64,000 nucleotides of DNA, from the NCBI GenBank assembly GCA_026710435.1, contig JAPOQZ010000259.1, forward strand, positions 1-64,000, written 5' to 3'. The DNA is from a bacterium (GTDB lineage Bacteria; Actinomycetota; Acidimicrobiia; Spongiisociales; Spongiisociaceae). Below, piece after piece: positions 8,384 to 16,424 of this stretch. The translations under genes and the position numbers were made by a program. Position 1 is the first letter of the stretch; the number at the start of each line of letters is the position of its first letter. Below the pieces are notes generated by a model that saw only the letters and a list, made by a program, of their open reading frames with translations, was not told the origin of the DNA and ran no database searches.

Positions 8384-10165
8384 ATGCCTGAGACGCACGA
8401 GCCCCTCACCCCGTTCGGACTCTCCGATCTGCTGGACCGCATCGACTACGAGTGGGAGAGCCGGCGGCGCGTCTTCGACCTGCCGATCGCCCGCTTCTTC
8501 AACGTGTCCGAAGGCCCGGACCTGTCGATCGACTTCCTGGGCCGGCCCGCCGCCACCCCGGTAGGGCCCGCGGCCGGACCGCACAGCCAGATGGCCCAGA
8601 ACATCGTCCTGTCCTGGCTCGGTGGCGGCCGGCTGATGGAACTCAAGACGGTGCAGATCATGGACGAACTCGAGATCGGCCGGCCCTGCATCGACATGGA
8701 GACCATCGGGTACAACATCGAGTGGAGCCAGGAACTCAAGATCCCCCAGTCGCTGGAGGAGTACGTCAAGGCCTGGATGATCCTCGGGATCCTCCAGGAG
8801 TGGGGCGAACTCGCCCCCTACATCGGGACCGATCCCGGACCCTGCATCTTCGATCTATCGGTCGGCTACGACCTGGAGGGCATCTCGACCCCGCAGGTGG
8901 CCTGGTTCATCGACTCGATGATGGACGCCTCCGAGGAGATAGAACGCCTGAGACCGCAGATCGACGGGGCGTTCGCCGGGTACCGCGACCTGGAGTTCCC
9001 GTCCCGGATAGCGGACACCGTGACCCTCTCCACCTTCCACGGGTGTCCCCCCGACGAGATCGAGTCGATCACCAAACACCTGATAACCCGCCACGGCCTC
9101 GATGTGATCGTGAAGCTCAACCCCACCCTGCTCGGCTTCGAGAGGGTCGAGGAGATCGTGCACCAGACCCTGGGGTACGGATTCACGGTACTGCGGCGAG
9201 AGGACTTCGACAACGACCTCCAGTTCGATCGCGGGCTGGAGTTGATCGGGGAACTAGAGGGCTTCGCCGCCGACCACGGGCGCCGTTTCGGTATCAAGCT
9301 CACCAACACCCTGGTGGTGGAGAACACCAAGGGCTTCATGCCCGACCAGACCATGTACCTGTCGGGGCCTCCCCTGCACGTGGTGTCCACCACGCTGCTG
9401 GGCGAACTGCACAAGGCGCTGCCCGGAAGGCTGAGGATCGACGGTCAGGACGGCCCGGTCCAGGTGTCGTTCTCGGCCGGCATCACCAAGGAGAACCTCC
9501 CCGACGCCGCCGCACTGGGGTTAGCACCCCTGACCATCTGCTCCGACCTCCTCAAGCCCGGTGGCTACGGACGCCTGAAGCCGATGCTCAAGGCCCTGCA
9601 AAAGGTCATGGTCGGCGCGGGGGCGGCCTCGCTGTCCGACTGGCAGGCCCATCGGGGGACCCTGTCCAACGGGCAGGGGGCGGTAGCGGCCTACATCGCC
9701 CAACTCCACGACCCGGCGACCAACGGGCGCTACACCCTCGAGGGCAACTCGAAGCTGCCCAGAGCCGTGGACAACGACCTGCAGATGTGGGGATGCGTGG
9801 CATGCAATTTCTGCGTGACCGTCTGTCCCAACGATGCCTTCTTCCGGATACCCACCCCACCCGAACTCGACGCGGTCGGCCTGCAGCAGTACCTGGTCCT
9901 CGCCGAGTTGTGCAACGAATGCGGCAACTGCATGGTGTTCTGTCCCGAGGTGGGTGACCCGGCCGTCATCAAACCGCGCCTCTACATGACCGAGCATCGC
10001 TTCCAGGAGGAGACCGAGCAGGCTTTCCTCGTCCACCAGGATCCGGACGGTTACTGGGTGCAGCCCAACAGCGCCGGCGCCGAGTGGACCGGCGACCTGC
10101 TCCTGCTGCTGAACGGAGCGGAAGGGTTCGTGCTGCCCCCGTCCGACAAGCAGGCCAGGAAGTAG
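8384..10165 (+). CDS. YgfK-like Fe-S oxidoreductase (short form)
   Basis: 593-aa protein. The first about 450 residues form a dihydroorotate/dihydropyrimidine-dehydrogenase-like TIM barrel (TFHGCPPDEIESI, IKLTNTLVVENTKG, CSDLLKPGGYGRL), as in the putative selenate reductase subunit YgfK. The last part carries two 4Fe-4S cluster motifs, CVACNFCVTVCP and CNECGNCMVFCPE. E. coli YgfK is about 1030 aa with a GltD-like FAD/NAD(P)H module between the barrel and the ferredoxin part. That module is absent here, so electrons must come from a separate partner. Third gene of the XDH-SsnA operon. It probably reduces or oxidises a heterocyclic ring, but the substrate is not known even for the E. coli protein. 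Confidence 0.75.
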   Translation: MPETHEPLTPFGLSDLLDRIDYEWESRRRVFDLPIARFFNVSEGPDLSIDFLGRPAATPVGPAAGPHSQMAQNIVLSWLGGGRLMELKTVQIMDELEIGRPCIDMETIGYNIEWSQELKIPQSLEEYVKAWMILGILQEWGELAPYIGTDPGPCIFDLSVGYDLEGISTPQVAWFIDSMMDASEEIERLRPQIDGAFAGYRDLEFPSRIADTVTLSTFHGCPPDEIESITKHLITRHGLDVIVKLNPTLLGFERVEEIVHQTLGYGFTVLRREDFDNDLQFDRGLELIGELEGFAADHGRRFGIKLTNTLVVENTKGFMPDQTMYLSGPPLHVVSTTLLGELHKALPGRLRIDGQDGPVQVSFSAGITKENLPDAAALGLAPLTICSDLLKPGGYGRLKPMLKALQKVMVGAGAASLSDWQAHRGTLSNGQGAVAAYIAQLHDPATNGRYTLEGNSKLPRAVDNDLQMWGCVACNFCVTVCPNDAFFRIPTPPELDAVGLQQYLVLAELCNECGNCMVFCPEVGDPAVIKPRLYMTEHRFQEETEQAFLVHQDPDGYWVQPNSAGAEWTGDLLLLLNGAEGFVLPPSDKQARK

Positions 10166-10201
10166 GCAGCGGCCCCAGCCCGACTACCCATGGAGTAACC
10201 G

Positions 10202-10654
10202 ATGGCCCGTACGATGCAAGAAGTTCGCCGCTTCGTCGGCGCCGACCACGGCCTGTCGGTGGTCTCGTTCGGGCGTCCCGACCAGTCGGTGCACTCCACC
10301 GTCGTCAATGCGGGCGTGATGGACCATCCCGTCACCGGCGAGGAGGTGGTGGCCCTGGTGGTGCGCGGCAACACCGTCAAGCTCCGGCACTGGCGCCACA
10401 CGCCGAGAGCCACCATCGTGTTCCGGTCGGGTTGGTTCTGGGTCGGCGTGGAGGGAACCACCAGCATCATCGGCCCGGATGACCCTGACGAAGGCTTCGA
10501 CCCGGCCGCGGTGCCGCAGTTGCTGCGGGACGTGTTCACGGCCGCCGGAGGCACCCACGACGACTGGGACGAGTACGACCGGGTGATGGCAACCGAACGC
10601 CGCGCGGCTATCTTCATCCACCCCACCCGCATCACCGGAGTCGGCCAACCCTGA
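10202..10654 (+). CDS. PPOX-class (probably F420- or FMN-dependent) flavoprotein
   Basis: 150-aa split-barrel protein with the pattern seen in pyridoxamine-5'-phosphate oxidase-like actinobacterial proteins: VVNAGVMDHPVTGEE, VVRGNTVKLRHWRHTPRAT, FRSGWFWVGVEG. These strands form the cofactor-binding half-barrel. Such proteins are dimeric and cytosolic, and reduce small molecules with F420H2 or FMN. The start ATG 10202 has GGAG 6 nt upstream. It follows the YgfK-like gene by 36 nt on the same strand, so it may be a fourth member of the purine-type operon. Cofactor identity is inferred from the family, not from a visible diagnostic residue. Confidence 0.75.
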   Translation: MARTMQEVRRFVGADHGLSVVSFGRPDQSVHSTVVNAGVMDHPVTGEEVVALVVRGNTVKLRHWRHTPRATIVFRSGWFWVGVEGTTSIIGPDDPDEGFDPAAVPQLLRDVFTAAGGTHDDWDEYDRVMATERRAAIFIHPTRITGVGQP

Positions 10655-10699
10655 GCGGAGCCAGGAAGTACATCCGATCCGGAACTCGGCACCCCCAGA

Positions 10700-11395
10700 T
10701 CAGGTCACGTGTCTAATGGTGCGCCCGTTGAGCGGCTGTATCGCACGATTGTTGGGTCCCCGAGTCGCTGAAGTCAAGGCTGCTAACTGGTCCGCCGAGA
10801 CTGTCAATGACCCCTCCATGATGAACCAGTCAACAGGTTCGATACAGGGAGGAGTGGTCGTGGAGCCGATATAGTGGAAGTATCCATTAGCTCTTGGCTT
10901 GAGGAATCTACTGTGCAGCATGGGATGGGTTCCATACGGAGACCTTTTGGACTCGGAGGTTGTGATTAGGCCATCAACCAACGTATTGGCGTCCCCGACT
11001 TCTACCATAAGAGCGACTACCGCCAGATCGCTTTCGCTATTCTCATGTACGATATGTATCTCTGCGGAGTACCGTCGATTGTCGATCAGGTGTTCTGACG
11101 GTGCATGGTAGTGTGCTTGCACCAACTCGAACACGCCGGTGGAGGTAACTACATAACTGTCTGGATGATACCAAACAGTTATCGTCCTCCCATTGTTATA
11201 TACACCAATGGGTTTGCTGTTATACAAGAACTCGATATGTGTTTCGGTAGCTCTCTCATAGCCCGTGATGTCGATGGGAGACTGCCGCAGACCGCTATCG
11301 CATGGTTGGAAGGAGTCCGATAGCGACGACCAACGATCCGGGCCGGTCACTCCTTTGTAAGACCATATCGGACGTTTCGTATCGATTTCTCGCAC
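10700..11395 (-). CDS. Alpha-class carbonic anhydrase without signal peptide
   Basis: 231-aa alpha carbonic anhydrase, reversible CO2 hydration. Zinc ligands are visible as AHYHAPSEH (two histidines) and EIHIVHEN (the third). QSPIDI near the N-terminus and TTTPPCIEPVDWF near the C-terminus are family hallmarks. Bacterial alpha enzymes are normally exported, but from GTG 11395 (GGAG 7 nt upstream) the protein begins MREIDTKRPIW, with no hydrophobic signal. Either it is cytosolic, or its signal was lost when the MITE inserted 42 bp upstream. Base composition is lower in GC than neighbours, suggesting acquisition. It is transcribed towards the YgfK-like operon. Confidence 0.88.
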   Translation of the reverse strand: MREIDTKRPIWSYKGVTGPDRWSSLSDSFQPCDSGLRQSPIDITGYERATETHIEFLYNSKPIGVYNNGRTITVWYHPDSYVVTSTGVFELVQAHYHAPSEHLIDNRRYSAEIHIVHENSESDLAVVALMVEVGDANTLVDGLITTSESKRSPYGTHPMLHSRFLKPRANGYFHYIGSTTTPPCIEPVDWFIMEGSLTVSADQLAALTSATRGPNNRAIQPLNGRTIRHVT

Positions 11396-11436
11396 GTCAT
11401 ATCTCCAAAAGACTCAGAACGTTGCCAGTTCGTGAT

Positions 11437-11543
11437 CCAGGAGGGTGCTGAACAATGACGATTGCTCGGGCCTGCCGCCCGCCAGCCCAGGCATTTTGCC
11501 GGCGGTTGGCAGGCCGCTGGTGGATTGCTCAGCACCCTCCTAG
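11437..11543 (+). mobile_element. 107-bp MITE, copy A
   Basis: Complete inverted-repeat element ending in (C)CAGGAGGGTGCTGA and TCAGCACCCTCCTAG. It is nearly identical in layout to copies at 36.4 and 51.7 kb, with the same length. It carries AGGAGG, then 10 nt, then ATG at 11455, opening the mini-ORF MTIARACRPP... It lies 42 bp upstream of the divergent carbonic anhydrase start. The next gene downstream in its reading direction is on the opposite strand, so this copy does not feed a gene. Confidence 0.85.
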
Positions 11544-11579
11544 AGCCTTGACCCTATCCGGCGCTCCCGTTGCTGCCTC

Positions 11580-11696
11580 TCATCTGAGATCAGCTACCTC
11601 GATGAAGGCGTACACAACCCCGGAGATCGCGAACAGGCCGGCGGATAGAACGCGATCACGGGACGACCGGGTCGGATCCAGCCCGTTGCGGTGCAT
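11580..11696 (-). CDS. Very small one-helix membrane protein
   Basis: 38-aa ORF, too short for the ORF track: it begins MHRNGLDPTR and contains a hydrophobic stretch VLSAGLFAISGVVYAFIEV. It starts 5 nt after the stop of the DapA-family gene on the same strand, so it could be co-transcribed. The helix resembles the first helix of the 55-aa membrane protein at 27.2-27.4 kb (VLFTISGIVFLLAAL), so it may be a truncated relative. Function unknown; it may be non-functional. Confidence 0.35.
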   Translation of the reverse strand: MHRNGLDPTRSSRDRVLSAGLFAISGVVYAFIEVADLR

Positions 11697-11701
11697 GAAG
11701 G

Positions 11702-12568
11702 TCAGGCCTGCAGTAGGTGGGCGAATGAGGCCCGGGCCTCCTCGGTAGCCAGGAACAACGGGGCGCGGGCACGTCCGGCGCGCAATCCCACCATCTCCGC
11801 GGCGGCCTTGACGCCCGGGATCCCGTAGCGGGCCACCCCGTCGTTGGCAGCCGTCAGACGATGCTGCATCTCCATGTCCCCGGGGGGAGTCTCCAGGGCG
11901 GCGGCCACCACTTCGAGGCTCAACTCCGGCACGTAGTTGGCGGCTGCCAGGATGGCGCCATGCGCTCCCGCGGCAAGGGTCAGGGTCACCGCCGGGGCCG
12001 CCCCGTTGTAGAGGGCGAAATCGTCCGGTAGCCGCGCCAGCATCCGCTGGATGCGGATGGCGTCTCCACTGGAGTCCTTCATGCCTACCACATTCGGGTG
12101 TTGGGCCAGTTCCCAGACAACCTCCAGCGGCATCGAGTACGCGGTAACCACCGGGACAGAATAGAGGAATACCGGTAGGGGGGATTCATCGGCCACCTCC
12201 CGGAAGAAGGCGGCCACGAAGTCGGTGCGGTTGCGGGACAGGGTGGTGGGCGTCAGCACCAGCACTGCGTCAGCACCGCCTTCGGCCGCTTCGGCGATCT
12301 GGCCGGTGGCGATCCGGTTGGTCTCGGCGTTGATCCCGCACAGCAGGAACGCGTCGTCACCCGCGCTTTCCCGTGAGGCAGAAGCCAACTGTCGTCGCTC
12401 TCCCGGCTCCAGGAGGGGACCTTCACCGGTGGAGCCGGCGAGTACGAAGCCGCCATAGCCCAGGCCGCCGAGTAAGGACACGTTGTGGCGGTGTGCCTCG
12501 AGATCGATGTCTTGGCTGTCGTCGAAGGGTGTGATGATGGCGGGCATAGCCCTTGGCAGTGCTCTCAT
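11702..12568 (-). CDS. DapA/NanA-family class I aldolase
   Basis: 288-aa (beta/alpha)8 protein of the dihydrodipicolinate synthase / N-acetylneuraminate lyase superfamily. Visible signatures are IITPFDD at the start, GSTGEG (carboxylate-binding loop), the tyrosine in FLYSVP and the Schiff-base lysine in VVGMKDSSGD. These enzymes cleave or condense pyruvate with an aldehyde. It stands alone, not with lysine-biosynthesis genes, so a catabolic lyase is more likely than true DapA. An internal ATG at 12547 (MPAIITPF) is an alternative start. Exact substrate cannot be read from the sequence. Confidence 0.85.
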   Translation of the reverse strand: MRALPRAMPAIITPFDDSQDIDLEAHRHNVSLLGGLGYGGFVLAGSTGEGPLLEPGERRQLASASRESAGDDAFLLCGINAETNRIATGQIAEAAEGGADAVLVLTPTTLSRNRTDFVAAFFREVADESPLPVFLYSVPVVTAYSMPLEVVWELAQHPNVVGMKDSSGDAIRIQRMLARLPDDFALYNGAAPAVTLTLAAGAHGAILAAANYVPELSLEVVAAALETPPGDMEMQHRLTAANDGVARYGIPGVKAAAEMVGLRAGRARAPLFLATEEARASFAHLLQA

Positions 12569-12659
12569 GAGGCCCGGATCATAGCTTCCCGGCAGCCGGC
12601 GGTCGGGTTATCTCTAGCGGAGCAAGCATCGAATCTCGCATGGCTATGCCGGCACTGAC

Positions 12660-13033
12660 CTACGGCCAACGGCGAATGGTGGACGCTGCCGAACCCAACA
12701 CAGATGCCAGATACCCGAGATCGTCCGGGTCGCCTGTCAGTACTTCCTCACTCAGCCGGAGTGCCACGAGAACGAGGTGAGCGTCGACCACATCGGAGGT
12801 TGAGGTGAGTGCCAGAAGACGGCCGACAGCCATGCCATCGTCGAAGGGGTGTACGGTGAGCGTCTTGACGAATGCTGCAAGCCGAGCCTGGCGGGCCCCA
12901 CCCCGCCATACCTGTGCGACCACGGGATGCGTTGTATGCAGTTGGATCTCGGAGGATGGGCCACCGGCGATGAAGCGTCGTGCAATGTCGTAGCCGCGGT
13001 CGACCGAGATCAATACCCTGCATCAAGGATCAC
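12660..13033 (-). pseudogene. VapC-type PIN toxin 1, frameshifted
   Basis: Reads as a PIN-domain toxin from GTG 13033 (VILDAG...), but one base is missing after the first six codons, so the frame hits TGA. The rest continues in the next frame as VLISVDRGYDIARRF... to 12660. Conserved features are the first acidic residue (LDAG), HPVVAQVWRGG and STSDVVDAHLV with the later acidic cluster. GTGA overlaps the antitoxin stop, as in a normal vapBC pair. The track ORF (117 aa from TTG 13013) is only the in-frame remainder. Without the first aspartate segment it should be inactive as a nuclease. Confidence 0.65.
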
Positions 13034-13257
13034 AATCCGTGTCGCTCGGCCAGGGCCGCCACGCCGTCCGGGTCGACCGGGCCATCCTCGGCGTTCCAAG
13101 CCTTGATGAAAGCGTCGAAGGCCGCACGCCGCTCTCGATCAGCAGCGAGCATGCGAAGTGCTTGACGAATAGCGCTGGTCTTGCTGCCGAACTCCAGCGC
13201 GAGCTTGTCGAGAATCCGCTCATCTTCGCCCCTAAGACGGATAGTTACGATAGCCAT
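13030..13257 (-). CDS. Ribbon-helix-helix antitoxin (VapB-like)
   Basis: 75-aa protein beginning MAIVTIRLRGEDERILDKLA, a beta-strand plus helix of the ribbon-helix-helix fold. It is followed by a helical tail (FIKAWNAEDGPVDPDGVAALAERHGL) of the kind that wraps a PIN toxin. The start is ATG 13257, not the ORF-track start, because the family begins with this strand. The stop overlaps the toxin GTG by four bases. A palindrome directly upstream is a likely autoregulatory operator. This antitoxin is open although its toxin is frameshifted, and it has a decayed paralogue at 14.8-15.0 kb. Confidence 0.7.
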   Translation of the reverse strand: MAIVTIRLRGEDERILDKLALEFGSKTSAIRQALRMLAADRERRAAFDAFIKAWNAEDGPVDPDGVAALAERHGL

Positions 13258-13265
13258 CTCGCTAC

Positions 13266-13286
13266 TATACCACATATATTGGTATA
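13266..13286. promoter_or_regulatory. Perfect palindrome upstream of RHH antitoxin
   Basis: TATACCA-N7-TGGTATA, 7-bp perfect arms, 8 bp upstream of the antitoxin ATG in a locally AT-rich stretch. Position and symmetry fit the operator that RHH antitoxins bind, and the TATA-rich half-sites could also overlap the promoter -10. Binding is inferred. Confidence 0.55.
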
Positions 13287-13376
13287 CATCAGTGCATAAC
13301 CTTCACACACATACGCTCAGGTGTAGTGACACTTCCGTTTCCACGCCTGGTTCTCTTCGAAGGGGTCAACCGAGAA

Positions 13377-14384
13377 CTAGGGCCCGGTTGACTCCTCGAT
13401 CGTCACGGAATGGACGATCACGTCCCTCGACGGGGCGCCTCCCAGAGCGCCGGTGGGCGTGTGGAGATCCATTATGGAACGCGCTACCGCCAGGCCCGCC
13501 TCGTCGGTCACACCGAACACGACGTAGATGCCCTGGGAGTCCAGGAGGGCGGCGTCAGGGCCGGTCGTGATGAAGAACTGAGCGCTCCCGGAGTCGAACC
13601 CCGACGACCGGGCCATCACGAGTTGGCCGGGTTGGTAGCGGTAGGGACCGACCGGTTGACCGGTGTCGGGGTCCATCTCGAACTGGGGCTCGTCGGGGAT
13701 GTTGTAGCCCGGACCCGGGTCGGAGGGGCTGTTGGTGTGGGGAGAACCGCCCTGGATAATGTCGATCGAGGGATCGGTGCGGAAGAGCAGGGTGCCGTCG
13801 TAGTAGCCCCAGCGGGCGAGGGTCACGAAGTTGTTGACCGTCCCGGGCGTGTCGGCCGGCGTCAATTCGAAGCGCATCTCCCCTTCGCTCGTGTCGAACA
13901 CCGCGGTGTATCGGGCCGCAGGGTCGATACACATCGGATGGGGACCCTCGAAGTCGATCCTGGGCCCGTCGCTTCCATCCGTCGCCGGACACCCTTCCGG
14001 CGGCGCCACAGGGGAGGGAGCGGTCGTATCGTCGGCGACCGATTGTTCCGATCCCTCCGGGGCCGGCGAAGTGTCCACGGAGGACGCCAGAGTGTCCGCG
14101 GGAGGGTCGAGGCTCTCGGCGAGCTCGGGCTCGGGAACACTGTCTTCCATGACGGCGTCCGGCGACGTGGTGGTGGCGCTATCGAGGGCGACCGTGTCGT
14201 CGCCAGCCGGATCCTGGGACAGGATCAAGAACAGCGCCGCCGCGGCTAGCGCCGCCAGCGCGGGCAGGGCGATCATCAGGTATCTGCGCCGGGCGGCCCG
14301 CGTCTGTTCGGCAGCCCGTGCCTCCTCCAGCCTACGTTGGCGGTTCTCCTGCTTGCGGCGTTGTGCCCTGCCCACGATTCCCAA
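13377..14384 (-). CDS. Membrane-anchored cyclophilin-type peptidyl-prolyl isomerase
   Basis: 335-aa protein. Residues 1-33 are a basic cytosolic segment, about 34-60 a single transmembrane helix (LMIALPALAALAAAALFLIL), about 60-130 an acidic Ser/Thr/Pro linker, and the rest a cyclophilin domain facing outward. Cyclophilin signatures are NNFVTLARWGYYDGTLLFRT, GSPHTN and SGSAQFFITTGP. It should catalyse proline isomerisation of exported proteins. This architecture is common in actinobacteria. It sits between two decayed vapBC modules on the same strand, but its own frame is intact, so it is the functional core gene of this stretch. Confidence 0.88.
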   Translation of the reverse strand: MGIVGRAQRRKQENRQRRLEEARAAEQTRAARRRYLMIALPALAALAAAALFLILSQDPAGDDTVALDSATTTSPDAVMEDSVPEPELAESLDPPADTLASSVDTSPAPEGSEQSVADDTTAPSPVAPPEGCPATDGSDGPRIDFEGPHPMCIDPAARYTAVFDTSEGEMRFELTPADTPGTVNNFVTLARWGYYDGTLLFRTDPSIDIIQGGSPHTNSPSDPGPGYNIPDEPQFEMDPDTGQPVGPYRYQPGQLVMARSSGFDSGSAQFFITTGPDAALLDSQGIYVVFGVTDEAGLAVARSIMDLHTPTGALGGAPSRDVIVHSVTIEESTGP

Positions 14385-14479
14385 TCACGTCTTCGGACCT
14401 TCCGGCACGCCATTCTACGCCGCCCGCGCTGACACAGGATTCGTGCGTCACCGCCAGGGTGAACCCACGGGCCCGCCCC

Positions 14480-14817
14480 ATCGAGCACGGCAACCAACTT
14501 GGTGGAATGGTCCGGATCGCCGGTCAGGATGTCGTCCCGCAACAGGGCCAGACGGACGAGATGGCCGTCGACGACATCCGAGAAGTGCGAGAGAGCCAGA
14601 AGCCGGCCAACGGATGGACCGTCATCTAGCGAGTGCGCCGTGACCGTCTTGGAAACGCAACCAGGCGGGCTTGCCGGGACCCACTCCTCCACACCTGCGC
14701 TACCACCGGATGTCTCGCATGCACCTGCGTATCCGACCGAGCTACAGCGGCGAAGAAGGCGCGTGCGGACTCGTCTCCGCGGTTGACCAAGATCAACACC
14801 CCGGCGTCAAGGCTCAC
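14480..14817 (-). pseudogene. VapC-type PIN toxin 2, frameshifted
   Basis: Starts GTG 14817 (VSLDAGVLILVNRG...), overlapping the antitoxin stop. It runs to QARLVAF, then a one-base loss near 14655 sends it to an early stop. The next frame continues with SKTVTAHSLDDGPSVGRLLAL and HFSDVVDGHLV. It is clearly paralogous to toxin 1 (HPVVAQVWR.G.RQARL.AF in both). The 3' end is not well defined before the cyclophilin gene, so the lower coordinate is approximate. The ORF track shows it as two unrelated-looking ORFs. Confidence 0.6.
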
Positions 14818-15038
14818 AGCCCGTAGCGCCGCGCTATTGCTGTCACCGCTTCCTCGTCCACCGCGGCTTCGGCGTTTCAAGCGTAGAGGAAAGACTCGAG
14901 GGCGAGGTGTCGTCGCCGGTCGGCCGCCAGCGATCGTCGGGCGTGACGGATGGCAGCCAATCTGCTTCCGAACAGCGGCGCCAACCCGTCGAGGGTCTCC
15001 TTGTCGTCGGCATTGAGCCGAACGGTTGTGGTGCTCAC
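14814..15038 (-). pseudogene. RHH antitoxin 2 with in-frame stop
   Basis: Translated from GTG 15038 it reads VSTTTVRLNADDKETLDGLA..., parallel to antitoxin 1, and ends ARRYGL where antitoxin 1 ends AERHGL. At the codon matching the tryptophan of AWNAE in antitoxin 1 there is a TGA (14877-14879), a single-base nonsense change. Same GTGA-type overlap with its toxin. With both genes of the pair broken, this module is dead. Confidence 0.6.
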
Positions 15039-15341
15039 GACCAACTACTGTCCACACGCGTGCTACAGCATTGACAGCCAACAAGGCTGGCTACACGCAT
15101 CACCACGCAGCGTCGGGGAAAGTGGGGGCGGGCCGACGCGCAGGGTCCTGCCGTCAGCACAACCGCCCCTAAGGCGGCTTCCTGGACGTGCCCAGGGTTG
15201 TAGGTGCACTCGCGCTCGGCCATCCGGGTTGAGAATCACACCTCTTGAAGCGGGCTGCGGCTCAGCGTACGTTCGTCTTATGAGCGAGACCGACCACGCT
15301 CGGAGAGCTCCGGACGATACGCCACAGCCCGCGAGATCCAC

Positions 15342-15605
15342 TTGAACAAAGGACCTGGACTCCGAGGATCCGATCGAGAGCGACTCCGTTTCAGCCATCA
15401 TGCATTGAAGCGAATGGGCGAGCAGGTTATCACCCAGGAGATGGTGGAGACCGTACTGACACGTCCACGCAGGTGGTTCGAAGGAGACACCGCGAACGAG
15501 TATGAGTCCATAGTGAGGGGCCGCCGTTTACATGTTGTGGGTCTCCGTAGGCCCTCGACCGTTTATCGTCATTGTTCAGCACCCTCCTATTGGGTTGCAC
15601 GTTGA
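15342..15605 (+). CDS. DUF4258-type small toxin-like protein, 3' end replaced by repeat
   Basis: 87-aa ORF from TTG 15342. The core RLRFSHHALKRMGEQVITQEMVETVL...RGRRLHVVGLRR matches the DUF4258 pattern (histidine-rich start, HALxRMxER-like motif), a family often found as the toxin-like half of small two-gene modules. At about 15565 the sequence runs into the terminus of the 107-bp MITE (TCAGCACCCTCCTA), so the last dozen residues come from the repeat and the native C-terminus is lost. A DUF2283 gene follows, the usual partner. Probably non-functional or altered. Confidence 0.55.
   Translation: MNKGPGLRGSDRERLRFSHHALKRMGEQVITQEMVETVLTRPRRWFEGDTANEYESIVRGRRLHVVGLRRPSTVYRHCSAPSYWVAR
15565..15590 (-). 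mobile_element. MITE terminal remnant F
   Basis: Only one end of the 107-bp element is present (TCGTCATTGTTCAGCACC then CTCCTAT). It is in the same orientation as copy B and fused to the 3' part of the DUF4258 gene. No second end is recognisable nearby. Confidence 0.6.
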
Positions 15606-15616
15606 AGGAGAACCGG

Positions 15617-15862
15617 ATGCACGTTCGTTATGACTCGGACGCCGATGCGATCTTCCTCGTGTTGCGCGCCGCTCGCGGCGGGGAAGCCGGTGGGAGGCGA
15701 CTGGACAGTACCCGCATCGCCCATCTCGACCGCTCGGGCCGCGTCTTCGCGTACGAGTTCCTGTCCGTAAGCCAAGGGGTTTCCCTCGACGGAATCGGAA
15801 CCGACGGCGCAGCCCTGATCCGCGAAACGCTCCAGCCTATGAGCCAGATCGCCGTCGCCTGA
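15617..15862 (+). CDS. DUF2283 family small protein
   Basis: 81-aa protein beginning MHVRYDSDADAIFLVLR, the typical DUF2283 start (xxxYDxxADAxYI). It continues with a short beta-rich body that includes RIAHLDRSGRVFAYEFLSVSQG. These proteins usually lie directly downstream of DUF4258 genes, as here, and are presumed partner or antitoxin proteins. ATG 15617 has GAAGGAG 6 nt upstream and is preferred to the track start. The molecular role of the family is not established. Confidence 0.65.
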   Translation: MHVRYDSDADAIFLVLRAARGGEAGGRRLDSTRIAHLDRSGRVFAYEFLSVSQGVSLDGIGTDGAALIRETLQPMSQIAVA

Positions 15863-16424
15863 CGGCGGGTTGTCCATCCGCCTCGCTCCGAACCAAGCCC
15901 TGGGTCTGCGTCGAGAAGATCACCGTCTCAGGACAGCAGGTCACAACCCGGAGCACTACCCGCCCAACACCATTGCACCCACCGACCGCCACCACCAGAC
16001 CGCCATACCTTTCCGGACTCCGCGCCTTGCATGCCGAGCCCAAGAGCGACAGGACCTAACCGGTAGATCAGTCGGTCCCACTGACTGGGTTTGAAGCGTG
16101 TCGCTATATCGACACCGGCGAGGACGGCACCGTGAGCCAGCGGTCCTTTCGCCGGCTGTTATACTCCGGACGGCCTCATCGATCCGAGGACTCTTCCCCA
16201 GGCTTGCGCTCTCGTGCGTCCGAAGTCCGTTCTCTGGCTCCAGGACCGAAATCAAGTATCTAGATGACCGACGTAACTTTATTTGAGCAACGACTCAGGG
16301 TCGCTTCGCCACGCGGCTGCCATGTAGTGAACCATATGGCCAGGCACGGGCATCGCTGCCTTGGTCCGTTCCGAAACCTTGTCGCGAGCGCAGGCGTTGG
16401 AGGCAATCCGGTTGGAGACGGGTC
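15863..16424. other. Intergenic stretch, no gene seen
   Basis: About 560 bases between DUF2283 and the large STAND gene. The track ORFs here have no recognisable protein character. The STAND start has GGAG 7 nt upstream at the right edge. No repeat copy was recognised. Confidence 0.5.

Noticed and set aside
11437-11543. MITE copies as rho-independent terminators or integron attC sites
   Set aside because: They have fixed 107-bp length, CTAG edges and high similarity among copies, with no T-run after the stem and no integrase nearby; a mobile repeat fits better.
13577-13600. tRNA T-arm-like sequence (GGAGTCGAACCCCG)
   Set aside because: It lies within the cyclophilin coding frame and no acceptor or anticodon stem surrounds it.
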